Positions 24,065-35,960 of a DNA stretch of 64,000 nucleotides are shown piece by piece (within the stretch, counting starts at the first letter, position 1; the number at the start of each line of letters is the position of its first letter). The position numbers were made by a program, and so were the translations under genes. Origin of the DNA: Kitagawia praeruptora (Eukaryota > Streptophyta > Magnoliopsida > Apiales > Apiaceae); the NCBI GenBank assembly GCA_037693485.1, contig CM075350.1:68614001-68678000 (forward strand), read 5' to 3'. The notes under the pieces are model-generated. The model did not search any database and was not told the DNA's origin. It was given only the letters and a program-made list of their open reading frames with translations.

Positions 24065-25913
24065 CAACCAGTTTAAACTACTGACCATAATTGTAATCCC
24101 ATAAAAATCTTTATCACTAAATCAAAATCTTGAAAATCCCAAAAATCTAATATCCCGGACATTAAATAACACCAAACCACATGAAACTCTCACGAGAAAA
24201 TGATAAACAAAACTCAAATAAATTGGGAACAAAACTTACCAAGATGAGATTTAATTGAACAAATAAAAACAATTTAAAAAGGGAGAAATCCTTACCCAGG
24301 GAGGAAGATTATTGAAAAAACAAGAATAAACTAAAGAAATTAACTAATTTGGGGTTTTTCATCAGTGAAAATCGATGGAAGCCCCCGACTGTTGCTTAAA
24401 AATGAAAAAGGGAAAAAGAGCTTTTGTTAATAGGTACTTGAAATTTGAAATTTGTTATTTACATAATTCTCAAATACCACAAGTTCTGTTAGAAATAGTT
24501 GTAGGTGTATATTGGTGTGTTCTCATAAAAATAATTACAAATATAAATTTACAATTTTTTTATTAACACATATATAAATTACATTCAACATCATATATTA
24601 AATAATATTAAATTTTGATTGATTAACTTAATTTATAATGAAAACATATTTATAACATTTTATAATTTATTAAAAACATATTTGCAAGAGCTTTAATGAA
24701 AAACTGAAATATTTTATAATGAGTGTTCAACAAATATATAACTTGAATTCTTAGATGTATGAAATCAAAAATACAAGTCAAAAATGTTGAATAATTCCAA
24801 ATAAAAGTACCAGCCATTAGAAATATCTCTACAAAATTTAAGTTTACAAAATTCATATTTTAAATTTTTTAATGATAAATTATGTAAAAAAATTACAATA
24901 TTAAACAAATATATATGCATGGCACTGGTTCTAAATCATTATTACAAATTTGTGGATAGGCCGTGCGAAAATATATTATTCTAATTAGATCCATGAACTA
25001 TACATATTAGGTTCTTGTAAAATCCATATTACTACTTGACCAATTTTTAATTATAACAAATTTGTATATAAACGTTAAATATCACTAATGTAATGGAGTA
25101 TAATATTTATGTTAAGTTCATTAATTAAAATATAAATGAATATTTTAATTTTGTTAAAATCATTAATGCATATAATCACATGACATTTATTGTAAGAAAT
25201 CCAACTTACTTAATATTCAAATACATTTATTATAATATATCAAATAATAATTTGTTATATTAATAATAATATTATTATTTTGAAGATTATATATTTTAAT
25301 TTTAAATATAATACTATGTCATTCATTTAATTTATTATTATTATTATTATATATTAATATTTTCATTAAATAAAATTTTAAGATAGCGTAGCACAACTAT
25401 AATTAGATATATTACAAATTTTGATTTGCTACCCATATTTAAGTTTGGATGAAATTTGTATCTTTATTTTTCTTATATAAATTATTCATTTTCAAGTTTT
25501 GTATATGTTTTTAAGCTAGATTCATATTAATATTTGACATATTTTCATTGATAGCAAGTTTATATATAAAACTTAAATATCATTCAATGTAGTTTATAAT
25601 ATTTATGAAATGTTTGTTAAGGAAAAGAATAAAAATTTGATTGAATCTTTTAATTTTAATAAAATCATTTATGTATAATATCACATAATATACGTAGAAA
25701 ATATCCAACTTGATTAATCTTTAAATATTTTTCTTATAATATATATAAAACAACAATCCATTTTTTTAAATGATAACATTCCATTGTTAACATTAGTTTT
25801 TCAAAATTGTATTATTTGATCTCAAATATATGTTTATTAATGAAAAAGAATAAAATTTTAGTTGAATCTTTCAATTTTGATAAAATCATTTATGTATAAT
25901 ATGACATATATAT
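24065..25913. other. AT-rich non-coding DNA with diverged repeat units
   Basis: No convincing ORF. From about 25130 to 25913 a unit recurs in diverged form at about 25140, 25650 and 25870, with words such as AAAATCATTTATGTATAAT and TCCAACTTGATTAATC. The last unit is split by the solo LTR and resumes at 28710. On the minus strand CTCATCTTG|GTAAGT near 24240 looks like a splice donor after a leader-like region, but no exon can be joined to it. Confidence 0.4.
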
Positions 25914-28709
25914 TGATAGGTCCCGAATATGGGTAAGATAAGCTAGAAGGGGGAGTTGAATAGCTTATCACCTTTTTTAAAATTTGAGCTTGGCGGTTTT
26001 AAATTTTCTTTCTCTTTTAAAATTAATTACTTATAAATAAGTAATATAAAGTGCGGAAAATAAAAGAGAGAAATGAGACACGATCGATTTATCCTGGTTC
26101 GCGATGCCGCAATCCCCTAACGAATTCGAACACCCCTACTCCAGTCCCCGAGCTCCTCCCCGGACTCGGGATTTCGTCCACTATAAGTAAAACTTCTTAT
26201 AGCAGGTGGAGAAACCTTTACAAAATAAAACTATATATTTATCTTGAAGCGTAACTCCCCATTACTTTCTCAAAATATAAGCTACCCCGCTATATATTTA
26301 TCTTGGAGTGTAACTCCCCGTTATCTCCTCAAAATATAGAGCAAACCACTAATTATTTATCTTGGAGCGTAACTCCCTGTTACCTCCTCAAAATAATTAG
26401 CAAACCACTAAAATATTTGTCTTAAAGCGTAACTCCAAGTTACCTCTTCAAAATATTTTAGTAAACCCTACGTAGCCTTGATGCTTACTTTGTAGGTCTT
26501 GGATCTTAGGTCTTGGGTCTTTCCTCCTTCTCACGGTGCGAAGACACCCAACTCCCCGTCGGCGTGTCTAAGACTTAGGTCTTAGAGCGAAGATCACCTC
26601 ACTTCACTTCACCTCACTACAAAGATACAACAACAAGCTACAAACAAACAATTATGGGAGATATATAATAAAGGCCGTGCAAAACTAGTATGTTACGGTA
26701 CTAGCCACGGGGACGCTATTACGCGTTAAAATAATTGATTCGTTATTAGTTAAAGTCGAGCGAATCACGACGTCAATCGGACGAGCTACGGAACTTTAGT
26801 GGTGTGTGCAAGAGTGGTTAATTATTCAACTCACAAGTGTGAGGACGAAAGAAAAAATATCAACTCGCAAGTGCGAGGACCGTAAAGAAAAACGCTTATT
26901 AAACGTTAGCGATTTGCGTAGTGCGGAAAATAGTAAATAACGGCACGGGATAAGTCACACGAGGGACTCGTCACAAGAGCGGTGATGCAAGATAATAAAT
27001 TAAACGTGCAAGAATTATATCCGTGAATGCAACACACACAACACATGCAACACGCACAACACACACAACAAAAATTTAACTAGTTTATCACCTTTGGCTT
27101 TATCCGACGGCTGATTGCCTAAAGCAAAAAATTCTCAAATAAGAGGTATTCTCAAAGGATACGAACTAGGTTATGGGACTATTATGTGTAGATGTACACA
27201 CACTAAACAAAAATGTAACTAACTTATAACCACTTGAAGTCTAGAAAGGAATCAAATAAAAAAAGCTAGGATCGAAGCCTAAAACACCAAAATCTAGTGG
27301 CCGAAATGAGTACCAAATGAAGGATATTCAAGGGGTTATCAAAGATGACTCAAGACACAAGGAAGAACACTTTAAGGACTGATAAAAACGAGCTAAAGGG
27401 CTGCCTAAGAAGGTATGGCCGAGAGGTAGGTTTTTGGGTAAGAAATGGAGTGAAGAACAAGCTTAAAAGATGAAGATCAAAGCTTGTTTGCTAAATACTT
27501 TTGGAGCAAATAAAATCTGGGATATGGTGTATATCTAGAGAGTATTTAGCAACATTTCTTTGGCTCTTAGGGCTTGAGAGAAATGGGTGAAAGAGCTTGG
27601 CTATTTATAGGCTAAAATGGGAGTAATAACCACAAAATGGAGCAAGCCACCAATGGACAAGAAGCAAGAAAGTTATTACCCAACTTGGCCACCAAGTTAG
27701 ATAAAATAATCAGCACACATGTGGGTAATAACAATTATAAAATATAGGAAGCTTCTATTGGTACGTAATTAGCCAATAAATACGATATAACGCGACAAGC
27801 CCATTTCGTTTGATTTTCTTTAAAACAATTTGGAAAAATATGAGAGCAATGCCAAAAGTCTTCATATATTATATGAAAAATATGGTCAAAGTCGAACCAT
27901 AAGTTTTCATATATTTGGATGACTTTTAGCGAACCCCAAAATAAAAAACGAAGCGATTTTATGGGGTTCCGAAAAAAGTGTTCTCATAAAATCATGAAAC
28001 TTTCTCTATTTTTTTTTTTAAAATATTCTAGTGACTCAAAATAACATGTGGAGGTATTTTATTCAAACATATTTTGCTTAAATGTCCTTACGCAACGGAA
28101 TAAAATACATTAGCCGTTTGTCATAACTTGTCGATGTTTTGGCTAAAGTTTTGACTTGAAATATATTCAAACATAATATTCCTCAAACAATAATGATCAT
28201 GAAGTTCTCGGAATATTTATTTTGAGTATTTTACAATTTTATCCATTTAAATGAAAACTGTTAGGGTTCGGGATAAAATCTATATTTGACCTTTCGGCGA
28301 GTCAATAAATAAGCCACTTTTATAAATAATATTTTAGAAAATATATCAAATATATTTGAGGATAAAACATTTGAAATGAACACTATTTTGAATAAAACTC
28401 TCGTTTTTAGTGTGTAAAGTCAGTGTTCGAAAATATATCGATATTTGTGCCGACTTGACTTTGCCTTTAAAATGTACCATATAGAATCTAGACTAGGATA
28501 TATCATAGCACGAATATACCTTATCCAAATCAAATGATTAGGCACGAGAAAACGTTTTTGTCAAATTGATTCGTTATTCGGAAATGTCACATCGAATAAT
28601 CCTAGGGGAGGAATTACTATGTTAGCTAGTAACATCCTAGACCTAATTTAATTTTCATTTTCATACTTTGACAAATCACCAAAACATACAAGAAAAAGAC
28701 TGCCTGTCA
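25914..28709 (+). mobile_element. Solo LTR, 2.8 kb, with TATAT target duplication
   Basis: Starts TGATAGGTCC and ends GCCTGTCA, flanked on both sides by TATAT (25909-25913 and 28710-28714). Near the start the phrase AGCTAGAAGGGGGAGTTGAA resembles the terminal part of many plant LTRs. Its flanks re-join into one continuous AT-rich repeat unit that has uninterrupted relatives at 25650-25800. No coding domain is found inside. The duplication is AT-only and the LTR is long, so the family is unassigned. Orientation is arbitrary. Confidence 0.65.
26227..26468 (+). repeat. Four-copy ~60-bp tandem repeat inside the solo LTR
   Basis: Each unit has the form TATTTATCTTGGAGCGTAAC, then TCCC.GTTAC, then CTCAAAATA and an AAACCACTA-like tail. 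Copies begin near 26232, 26291, 26350 and 26412 and diverge progressively. Confidence 0.75.
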
Positions 28710-28938
28710 TATATTAAAATATCCAACTCGATTAATCTTTAAATATTTTTGTTATAATATATAAAACAACACTCCATTGTTTTTTTATAAATGACAACAT
28801 TCCATTATTAATATTAGTTTTTTAAAATTGTATTATTTGATCTCAAATATAAAATCATTCCATTAATTAATTTACGTTTATTGTTGAAAGTTTCTCTGCA
28901 TTGACCCATTAAAAAGTCAAAGGAGATACATTGGTAGA
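28710..28938. repeat. Continuation of AT-rich repeat unit interrupted by the solo LTR
   Basis: Matches 25690-25840 closely (AATATCCAACTCGATTAATC, TTTTTAAAATTGTATTATTT, TGATCTCAAATATA). It shows the pre-insertion state of the solo LTR site. Unique AT-rich sequence follows to 28938. Confidence 0.65.
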
Positions 28939-29233
28939 TAGGGGTGTGCATGGGTCGGTCCAGCTCGGTTTTTAGCTAAAATCGTTACCGAACTATGTAT
29001 TTCGGTTCGGTTTTTAGCTTAAAATCGTAATCGAACAATTACAAACGATTTTTTTTGGTTCGGTTAACCGTTTGTCGGTTTTAGTTTTTTTCGATTTTAT
29101 ATAATAAAAAAATATAACATATTCAATAATAACAATCTTAAAATATTTTAACATAAAAGAAAATTAATTTATTTATAATGAAAAATTATAATTTCTATTT
29201 ACAAATATTACAGTAGACATGATATCTATACTA

Positions 29234-29624
29234 TCTATACTATACTATAATAAGCAAAATGGGGTATAATTTGTAGTTTGGTTAACCCCTATTTTTGGTT
29301 ATCCCCTATTCACAACCGTTAGATCTTCAACTCAAATAGATCGTGTCCGTTAGATATAACAATACTAAAAGTTGGAGGCCTAATGTTCGAATCCCGTCAA
29401 CAACATTTTAATATAAAATTAATACTAGATTATGTTATATAGAAAGGTTCAAGGTTCGATTCCCACCAACAGCATATTAAATTTAGATTTAATACTAAAA
29501 ATTCTTTATATACAAATGTCTAAAATTTGAATTCTCCCAACATATTAAAAGTAATAATATTATATATACTAAACTATATAAGTAAATTAAAAGTAACTCG
29601 TGCTTTGCACGGGCTATAAGCTAG
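29234..29624 (+). mobile_element. Small non-autonomous Helitron
   Basis: 391 bp, beginning TCTATACTATAC after an A and ending CTAG before a T, as Helitrons insert between A and T. The hairpin CGTGC-TTT-GCACG lies 9 bp before the CTAG terminus. No protein is encoded. Confidence 0.8.
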
Positions 29625-30006
29625 TATAGATAATTTGACGTGTAAGAATTAAGGCAGTATTCTGTGAAGGGAAATAAAAAGGTTTACATACAACCTATTA
29701 ATTTAAAGGGCTTAATGTTCCTATAGTTAACTATAGGTAATTATCTATAGTTAAGTTATATTATAATGCAATTGAAAGGCTATATTCGTAAATACATGGG
29801 GTGGATTTCATTATTACAAAAATGCCATCAACTTTTTATACTAAAAAATGCATATAACTATAGGTAATTACCTATAGTTAACTATAGGAACATTTTTCTC
29901 TAATTTAAAATCTAAATTAACTATGAAAAGACTAAAACAATGTTACTATAAATGAGTATGTGAATACTGAAGAAAAAAGATAACGAAACAATAGCTTTAG
30001 TATGAA
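29625..30006. other. AT-rich interval holding a small palindromic MITE
   Basis: Non-coding. Contains the 181-bp inverted-repeat element listed separately and nothing else recognisable. Confidence 0.5.
29714..29894. mobile_element. Short fold-back MITE with 29-bp terminal inverted repeats
   Basis: AATGTTCCTATAGTTAAC and following bases are repeated perfectly as an inverted copy at the right end, 29 bp on each side. Each arm also contains the palindrome CTATAGTTAACTATAG. The target duplication is not clear, so superfamily is unassigned. Confidence 0.65.
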
Positions 30007-30487
30007 TCTTATACTACCAATAATAGGTAATTTATTATTACTAGCTTATAACCCGTGCAAAGCACGAGTTATTTTTTACATCTTTATATATAATAATTTT
30101 TAGTATTAAATATAAATTAATATGTTATTGGCGGGAATCGAACCTTGAACCTCTGCATATAACAACTTTTAGTATTGTTATATCTAACGGTCATGATCTA
30201 TTTGAGTTGCTGATCTAACGGTGATAAATGAGGGATAACAAAAAATGGTCTTATACTACCAATAATAGGTAATTTATTATTACTAGCTTATAACCCATGC
30301 AAAGCACGAGTTATTTTTTACATCTTTATATATAATAATTTTTAGTATTAAATATAAATTAATATGTTATTGGCGGGAATCGAACCTTGAACCTCTGCAT
30401 ATAACAACTTTTAGTATTGTTATATCTAACGGTCATGATCTATTTGAGTTGCTGATCTAACGGTGATAAAGGAGGGATAACCAAAAA
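30007..30487 (-). repeat. Tandem duplication of a 240-bp Helitron 3' end
   Basis: 30007-30247 and 30248-30487 are near-identical. Each contains the minus-strand Helitron terminus (CTAG at 30041 and 30284, hairpin CGTGCTTTGCACG or a variant) and the internal phrase GGCGGGAATCGAACCTTG. Confidence 0.8.
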
Positions 30488-30554
30488 TGGGGAAAACCAA
30501 AAAAGGGATAACCAACTACAAATTATACCCCTTTTGCTTATTATAATATTATTA

Positions 30555-31429
30555 CTAGCTTATAACCCGTGCAAAGCACGGGTTGCATTTAAATTTTTGT
30601 AATTTGTTTATAGTGTAATATAATATTATAAATATTAATTTTAATTTGTTATAGTGTAATTTGTTATTTGTTTAATATGGTTTTTAATATTAAAAAATAG
30701 GGTTGAACCAAACTACCAAACTACCAATTATCCTCTAATTTAATACTATTATAAGCGAAATAAGATATTTTTGGTTGTCGATTTGGTACTCTTTTGTTGG
30801 TCACTCATTTTGGTCAATCTTTGATTTGCTTAAATCTCTATTATTAATAATAAAAAAATGTAAAAAAACACATAAAACACTCTCCTGTTAATAAAATTAA
30901 AAAAAAAACATGCACACACACGCCACTCCTCTCGATCAAAACTCTCGGCTAAATCTTTGCTTACCGGAGAATGTTTTTAGGTAGATAAAATATTAATTAA
31001 ATTTATTTTTAATTAAACTAAAATTATGGCTAAAAAATAGGGTTGAACCAAACTACCAATTATCCCCTAGTTTACTTATTATAGTCGAAATAGGATATTT
31101 TTGGTTGTCGGTTTGGTACTCTTTTGTTGGTCACTCATTTTGGTCACTCTTTGATTTGCTTAAATCTCTATTATTAATAATAAAAAAATGTAAAAAAAAC
31201 ACACAAAACACTATCCTGTTAATAAAATTAAAAAAAACACGCACGCGCACGCCACTCCTCTCGATCAAAACTCTCGGCTAAATCTTTGCTTACCCGAGAA
31301 TGTTTTTAGGTAGATAAAATATTAATTAAATTTATTTTTAATTGAACTAAAATTATGGTTAAAAAATATGGTTGAACCAAACTACCAAACTACCAATTAT
31401 CCCATAGTTTACTTATTATAGTATAATAA
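30555..31429 (-). mobile_element. Helitron with internal 340-bp tandem duplication
   Basis: The minus-strand 3' end is CTAG at 30555-30558 with hairpin CCCGTGC-AAA-GCACGGG. Internally, about 30693-31030 is repeated at 31031-31370 (both contain GGTTGAACCAAACTACCAA and TTTTGGTTGTCGGTTTGG or a close variant). A third partial copy runs to 31420. The 5' end near 31427 resembles that of the neighbouring Helitrons. Confidence 0.6.
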
Positions 31430-31824
31430 CTAGCTTATAGCTCGTGCAAAGCACGGGTTACTTTTAATATTTTATAATTTATTTATAATATAATATAATA
31501 TTATAAATATTGATTTTAATATGTTATTGAAAGAATTCAAACCTTACATATTTGTATATAATAATTTTTAGTATTAAATATAAATTAATATGTTGTTGGC
31601 GGGAATCGAACCTTGGACCTTCTGCATATAACAACTTTTAGTATTTTAGTATTGTTAAATCTAACGGTCATGATCTATTTGAGTTGTTGATCTAACGGTG
31701 GTAAGTGAGGGATAACCAAAAATGGGGATAACCAAAAATAGGGGGTAACCAACTACAAATTATACCCCTTTTGCTTATTATAATATAGTATAATATTATT
31801 ATTATTATTACAATATAGTATAGA
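31430..31824 (-). mobile_element. Small non-autonomous Helitron, opposite orientation
   Basis: On the minus strand it starts TCTATACTATATTG (31824) and ends CTAG at 31430 after the hairpin CCGTGCTTTGCACGAG. It is the same family as 29234-29624. Its interior matches the 240-bp units at 30041-30487. Confidence 0.75.
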
Positions 31825-32080
31825 TGTATAATTATATAAATATAATATTATATAAATGATTTGATTTTTCAGTTCGGTTTTAGAGGTAAAACCCAAACCA
31901 TTATCTAACCATTATATCTGTTCGGTTCAATTACGATTTTTTTGGGTTTTTTTCGATTTAGTTTTTCGATTTTTCAACTCGATTTCGATTTTTCTGTTTT
32001 TTTCCTCACCACTTACCCTAGAAAGAATGCTAAAAATAACTTTTTTTGAAAAAAAATGATGAAAATAATATTTTTTGAGA

Positions 32081-32343
32081 TAGGGTGTGAAAATTAACAT
32101 TTTAGATACGCATTTTCAATTTGAGTAATATAATACGCATTTTGAATTTGGGTATTAGTGGGTCCCATAGGAACAAAACCGAAAAAAAAATTAAAAAAAT
32201 AATGATACGCATCTTGATAATGCGTTACGCATTTTCAAAATGCGTATCAGGTCCAGATACGCATTTTCAAGATGCTTATCACTATATTTTTTAGATACTC
32301 AAATTATAAATGCGTATCTAAAACATCATTTTTAACATCCCAC
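32081..32343. repeat. Imperfect inverted repeat with iterated GATACGCATTTTCAA words
   Basis: Ends TAGGGTGTGAAAATTAAC and the approximate inverse GTTAAAAATGATGTTTTAG. Between them GATACGCATTTT or its inverse occurs about seven times. It is probably a MITE just upstream of the RNA-binding protein gene. Confidence 0.5.
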
Positions 32344-33304
32344 CTCCGAATTTTCAGTTTTTTATTAAAAAACATTATTTTACACTTTCATCCCTTACCC
32401 TATTGATAGACCGAGAATAGTGATTAGTACTACTCACCGTCATACTCAAATCATCCAACGGCCAAAATATCAACTAATAGGATCCAACGGCCCATCTGAT
32501 TTCCTGGACCCCCTTACTACTCTCTCTTAAACCCTCAAAAACCATTAATCAGCGATTCATTTCTATCCTCCAGTTAGGGTTTTTCAACAAATCCAAAAGG
32601 TGCTCTCTCTCTCTCTCTCTCCCTCTCTCTCATGTATTTATGATTGTTCTGGCTATTTAGTATTTCAATTGAATCATTTAGGGTTATTGTTTGTGATAAT
32701 TATTGAATCTTTTTGTGTATCTGATTTATGGGTCTTGATTTTGATGTTAAAATCTTGTATCATCATGTTGAAATATGCTCGTTTGTTGTTATTACGTTTC
32801 AAGATTTTGACTTTTGTGAGTTTTTATATATATGTTACTTGTGTAGTGGAGATTATAGACTTAACAATATCCTTGATCCTTTTTATGTTTGTGTACAAGT
32901 TTAATATATTAGTTTTTGAAACACAAGGGGATGCGAAACGTGAATTTGAACCTAACCTTCTTGTTAGTCAAGGGGAAGGAGCCTTGCAACTAGTCATCAA
33001 TGTATCCGTATTCTCTTGTAATTAGTAGCATTTGTTTTGAATCAATACGCATTGACTTTGCAAGCTGCATAATATTTTTACTTTGTCTGCTTCCATTTTG
33101 TGACTAGTGGGGGAACCTGGGGCCTTGGGTTTTATAATTAGTAATTGTTTTGCATATGTTTTGGGGGGTTTGAGTTCCGTAAGATGCACATTTCTACAAT
33201 ATTTGCTATGTTTTTCCTCTATGATTCCAAAGTTTAAATCAGTCTCGCTGTCTTTATTCTTAAGATGGGGATTCCAACCCATTCGGCCAAAGAGATAATT
33301 CTCA

Positions 33305-33671
33305 AACGGGTTTTATATCAAACGGGCCACTGATCTCATTAAAAGGTATCAAGTAGCTCCCCAGTCTCCACGGGGACTCATTTAAACCACTAAACTAAGA
33401 AATATATCATTTGCTCCCCCTGCATTCACAAAAATAATACAATTTATGGTGGCCCAAGTGTCTTGGAAAAAATTTATGGTGGCCAAAAAAAGTTCAATCT
33501 TGGATAGATTGTATTATTCTCACTTAGGCCACCATAAATTGTATTATTTTTGTGAATGCAGGGGGCAAATGATATATTTCTTAGTTTAGTGGTTTAAATG
33601 AGTCCCCGTGGAGACTGGGGAGCTACTTGATACTTTTTAATGAGATCAGTGCCCCTTTGATATAAAACCCG
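33305..33671. mobile_element. Fold-back MITE in intron 1, ~150-bp arms
   Basis: 33307-33455 is repeated inverted at 33520-33671 with few differences (CGGGTTTTATATCAAA at the ends). It is flanked by the 10-bp duplication ATAATTCTCA at 33295-33304 and 33672-33681. The 9-10 bp duplication and long arms fit a MULE-type MITE. Transcribed within the host intron it would form a long hairpin. Confidence 0.85.
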
Positions 33672-33692
33672 ATAATTCTCACTTTAAAGGTC

Positions 33693-33729
33693 ACCCCCCC
33701 CCCCCCCCTCCCTCCCTCCCTCCCTCCCT
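33693..33729 (+). repeat. C-run and (CCCT)n microsatellite
   Basis: About 16 C residues followed by five or six TCCC units, in intron 1 next to the fold-back MITE. Confidence 0.9.
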
Positions 33730-34053
33730 TGGGACAGGTTTTTACTACTATGTCAAAGGAAAATTTAAGATATTCTCGTAACGAGTACGCTGATATGCAA
33801 GTGGTTGTATTGTTTATATAGTTAGCTTGAGAACTTTTTGTGACAAATGTAAGTGTATGGGATGTATCTACAAGAGCTGAGATTGAAGCGGATGGTATTG
33901 TTTTTTAATTTGTTAAAGTGAACACCAATGTTCTTCTATAGTAATTGTAAGTTTAGATGTTGAATTTCTTGTCAATTGCATGCGTGAATCAACCGAAACT
34001 AATAAATTCTCACAAAGTATAATACTCTGCTGAAATATATTTTAGGTACTGTA

Positions 34054-35560
34054 ATGGCTTTCTTCAATAAGGCTGGGAGTATACTAAGGCAAGCTGTGTG
34101 TAGTAAGCACATCAGTCGGGAAATTTCAGCATCTGGCTCTTCAATATTTCAAACAATAAGATGCATGTCAACAAAACTCTTCATTGGAGGTACATTTGGG
34201 TTTTCTGTGGTAGTGAACTACAGATTTTTATAAATTTTGTTTATTATTGTTCATTTACATGTGATTTTGCAGGGCTGTCATATGGCACTGATGAGTATAG
34301 TTTGAGAGAAGCTTTTGAAAAGTATGGAGATGTCACTGAAGGTATGGTGAAATTTCGACAACCTGGAGGCGAAGAATTTTTGTATTTTCTATACATTTTG
34401 ATCTGCTTAAAAATTATTTCGTAATTCTTATTTTAGAGATGTTTATTGGATTTGACATTCATATGTTAAAGATCGTTGTTTAAGAACATAGGCTATTTCA
34501 TTCCAGAAAGATAAAAGTTAGTTTGTCGAAATCATGTCATCCTTAAAGGATACATGAATTTTTTGTTTAATTTAACAAGTTTTTTTTAAGGCATGTCATT
34601 ATCTCTTTGATAGAAGGATCGTAGTAATTCCATATGTCAAGTGTCATGGGTCTAGATGGTCATTTATGGGTATAATGCCATCACATGGCAATAGACATAA
34701 GCTTGATGTCTATTGATGTCTGATAGTCAAGTCTTAAAGATGTATAACATAACAAGTTATGTTTTGGGCTGAAATATATATTGCAATGTAGAAACGTAAT
34801 GAAATTTGTCTTGATGCTTTTGACAGCAAAAATCATTTCTGACAGAGACAGTGGTAGGTCGAGGGGATTTGGCTTTGTTACCTACAGCACTCCTGAGGAA
34901 GCGAACAGTGCTATTCAGGCGTTCGATAACCAGGCATGTTTTTCTATTGCTAATTTTTATTTTTTTTTGTTTGCTCCCAACTTCTCAAGTGTATTGAACA
35001 TGATCCAACTTCGGTATTCGGCGAATATTAGTGGGAGCATAACTCAATATATTTGTATCCAGGATTTTCAAGGCCGAACTATAAGGGTGAATTTTGCCAC
35101 AGAGAGGGCACGGAATCCTGGATATGGAAGTGGCGGATATGGCGGTGGTGGTTATGGTGGAGGTGGCAGTTATGGAGGCGGTGGCGGCAACTATGGTGGT
35201 GGTGGCAACTATGGTGGTGGAGGTGGCAACTATGGTGGTGGAGGTGGCAACTATGGTGGTGGCGGTGGTTATGGTCGAGGTGGCGGTGGCGGTGGCTATG
35301 GAGGAGGTGGTGGTTATGGTGGCAGTGGTGGAAGTGGTGGTTATGGTGGCAGTGGTGGTAGCAATTTTGGCTTTGAAAATAACAGTCAGGACTTGGGTGT
35401 GACCAGCACTGAGTATGCCAGTGGTGGCGCCACTGGTGGCATTGATACTGATGTGACCAGCGGTGTTGATGGTGCTACTGCGGGATATAACCCAGGCATT
35501 TCTGAGGATTTTAAGGATGACAATGATGAGCCTAATGACTTCGCCAGTAGAAAGGCTTAA
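34054..35560 (+). CDS. Glycine-rich RNA-binding protein, RBG3/RBG5 type, probably mitochondrial
   Basis: Coding exons are 34054-34189, 34273-34341, 34827-34933 and 35063-35560, giving 269 residues with phases that fit. Residues 1-40 (MAFFNKAGSILRQAV, then QTIRCMS) resemble the mitochondrial presequence of Arabidopsis RBG3/RBG5. An RRM follows, with RNP2 KLFIGGL and RNP1 RGFGFVTY. The long C-terminal tail consists of GGYGGGG and GGNYGGG repeats and ends acidic (EDFKDDNDEPNDF). Family members bind single-stranded RNA, and several affect mitochondrial RNA editing or cold response. Two introns are GT-AG, and intron 4 uses a GC donor (CAG|GCATGT). The choice between RBG3 and RBG5 orthology is not resolved. 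The frame is intact and it looks functional. Confidence 0.9.
34934..35062 (+). other. GC-AG intron, 129 bp, open in frame
   Basis: Donor CAG|GCATGT, acceptor TATCCAG. The spliced product joins NQ to DFQGR, which aligns with the AIQALDG.DLHGR segment of relatives, so this boundary is required. The intron length is a multiple of three and has no in-frame stop. Retention would therefore add 43 residues inside the RRM rather than truncate the protein. Confidence 0.8.
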
Positions 35561-35960
35561 GTACCTTCCTTGAAAAGGTTGGCTTTGTGGACCAGTGGAA
35601 GGAGAGCAGCAATGTCTTTGTTTGATGACTTCTTATTAATCGCCTTATCTTTCATTGTCAACTTTTAAATTTAATATGTTTGCCAATCGACTGTTAGCTG
35701 ATGCATTTTCATGTAGTAGAATTTGGTAGTAATAATTTCAAGACACTAGAAATTCTGGAGTACTCTAGAAGTCTGGAATGTTGAGTGTAAACTTATTACA
35801 TGTAATGCATTCTGAACTTGAGCTTGTGGGCACAATAATTATGCAAAATTATGAGTCCTGTTTCTAGTGGTTTTCGGGCTAAAAGAGTAGCATTCTTGAA
35901 AGTTGACAGTTTTCGAAGGGTTCACAGGCCAGGGTTATGTCTTATGCCAACTCCTTTAGG
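35561..35960 (+). other. 3' UTR and downstream of RNA-binding protein gene
   Basis: AT-rich, no ORF. AATAAT words near 35731 and 35835 could serve as polyadenylation signals. The exact transcript end is not determined. Confidence 0.4.

Larger units (their letters stand above)
28939..32020 (+). mobile_element. GGTTCGG-type hAT-like remnant split by Helitrons
   Basis: The left end begins TAGGGGTGTGCATGGGTCGG and is rich in TTCGGTTCGGTTTTTAG. The right part (31865-32020) is again rich in TTCGGTT/CGATTTTT and ends near CCACTTACCCTA. Such GGGGTG ends with subterminal CGGTT repeats are typical of non-autonomous hAT-like elements. No 8-bp target duplication is visible, so the borders are approximate. 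Helitrons at 29234-31824 occupy the interior. Confidence 0.4.
32510..34053 (+). other. 5' leader exon and first intron of the RNA-binding protein gene
   Basis: A leader with TTAACCCTC-like and CTCTCT elements ends at AAAAG|GT (exon end 32599). The intron runs to an acceptor TTTAG at 34041-34045, followed by eight leader bases and the ATG at 34054. The intron starts with a CT microsatellite (32601-32631), and it contains a fold-back MITE (33305-33671) and a C-run/CCCT microsatellite (33693-33729). The transcription start is not determined. Leader introns of this kind often raise expression in plants, which is an inference here. Confidence 0.55.

Noticed and set aside
24230..24420. Minus-strand leader with splice donor GTAAGT
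   Set aside because: The donor word is good but no downstream exon or ORF could be joined to it, so no gene is claimed.
35053..35402. Met/Val-rich and Trp/Arg-rich ORFs on the plus strand
   Set aside because: They are alternate frames of the glycine-rich tail of the RNA-binding protein.
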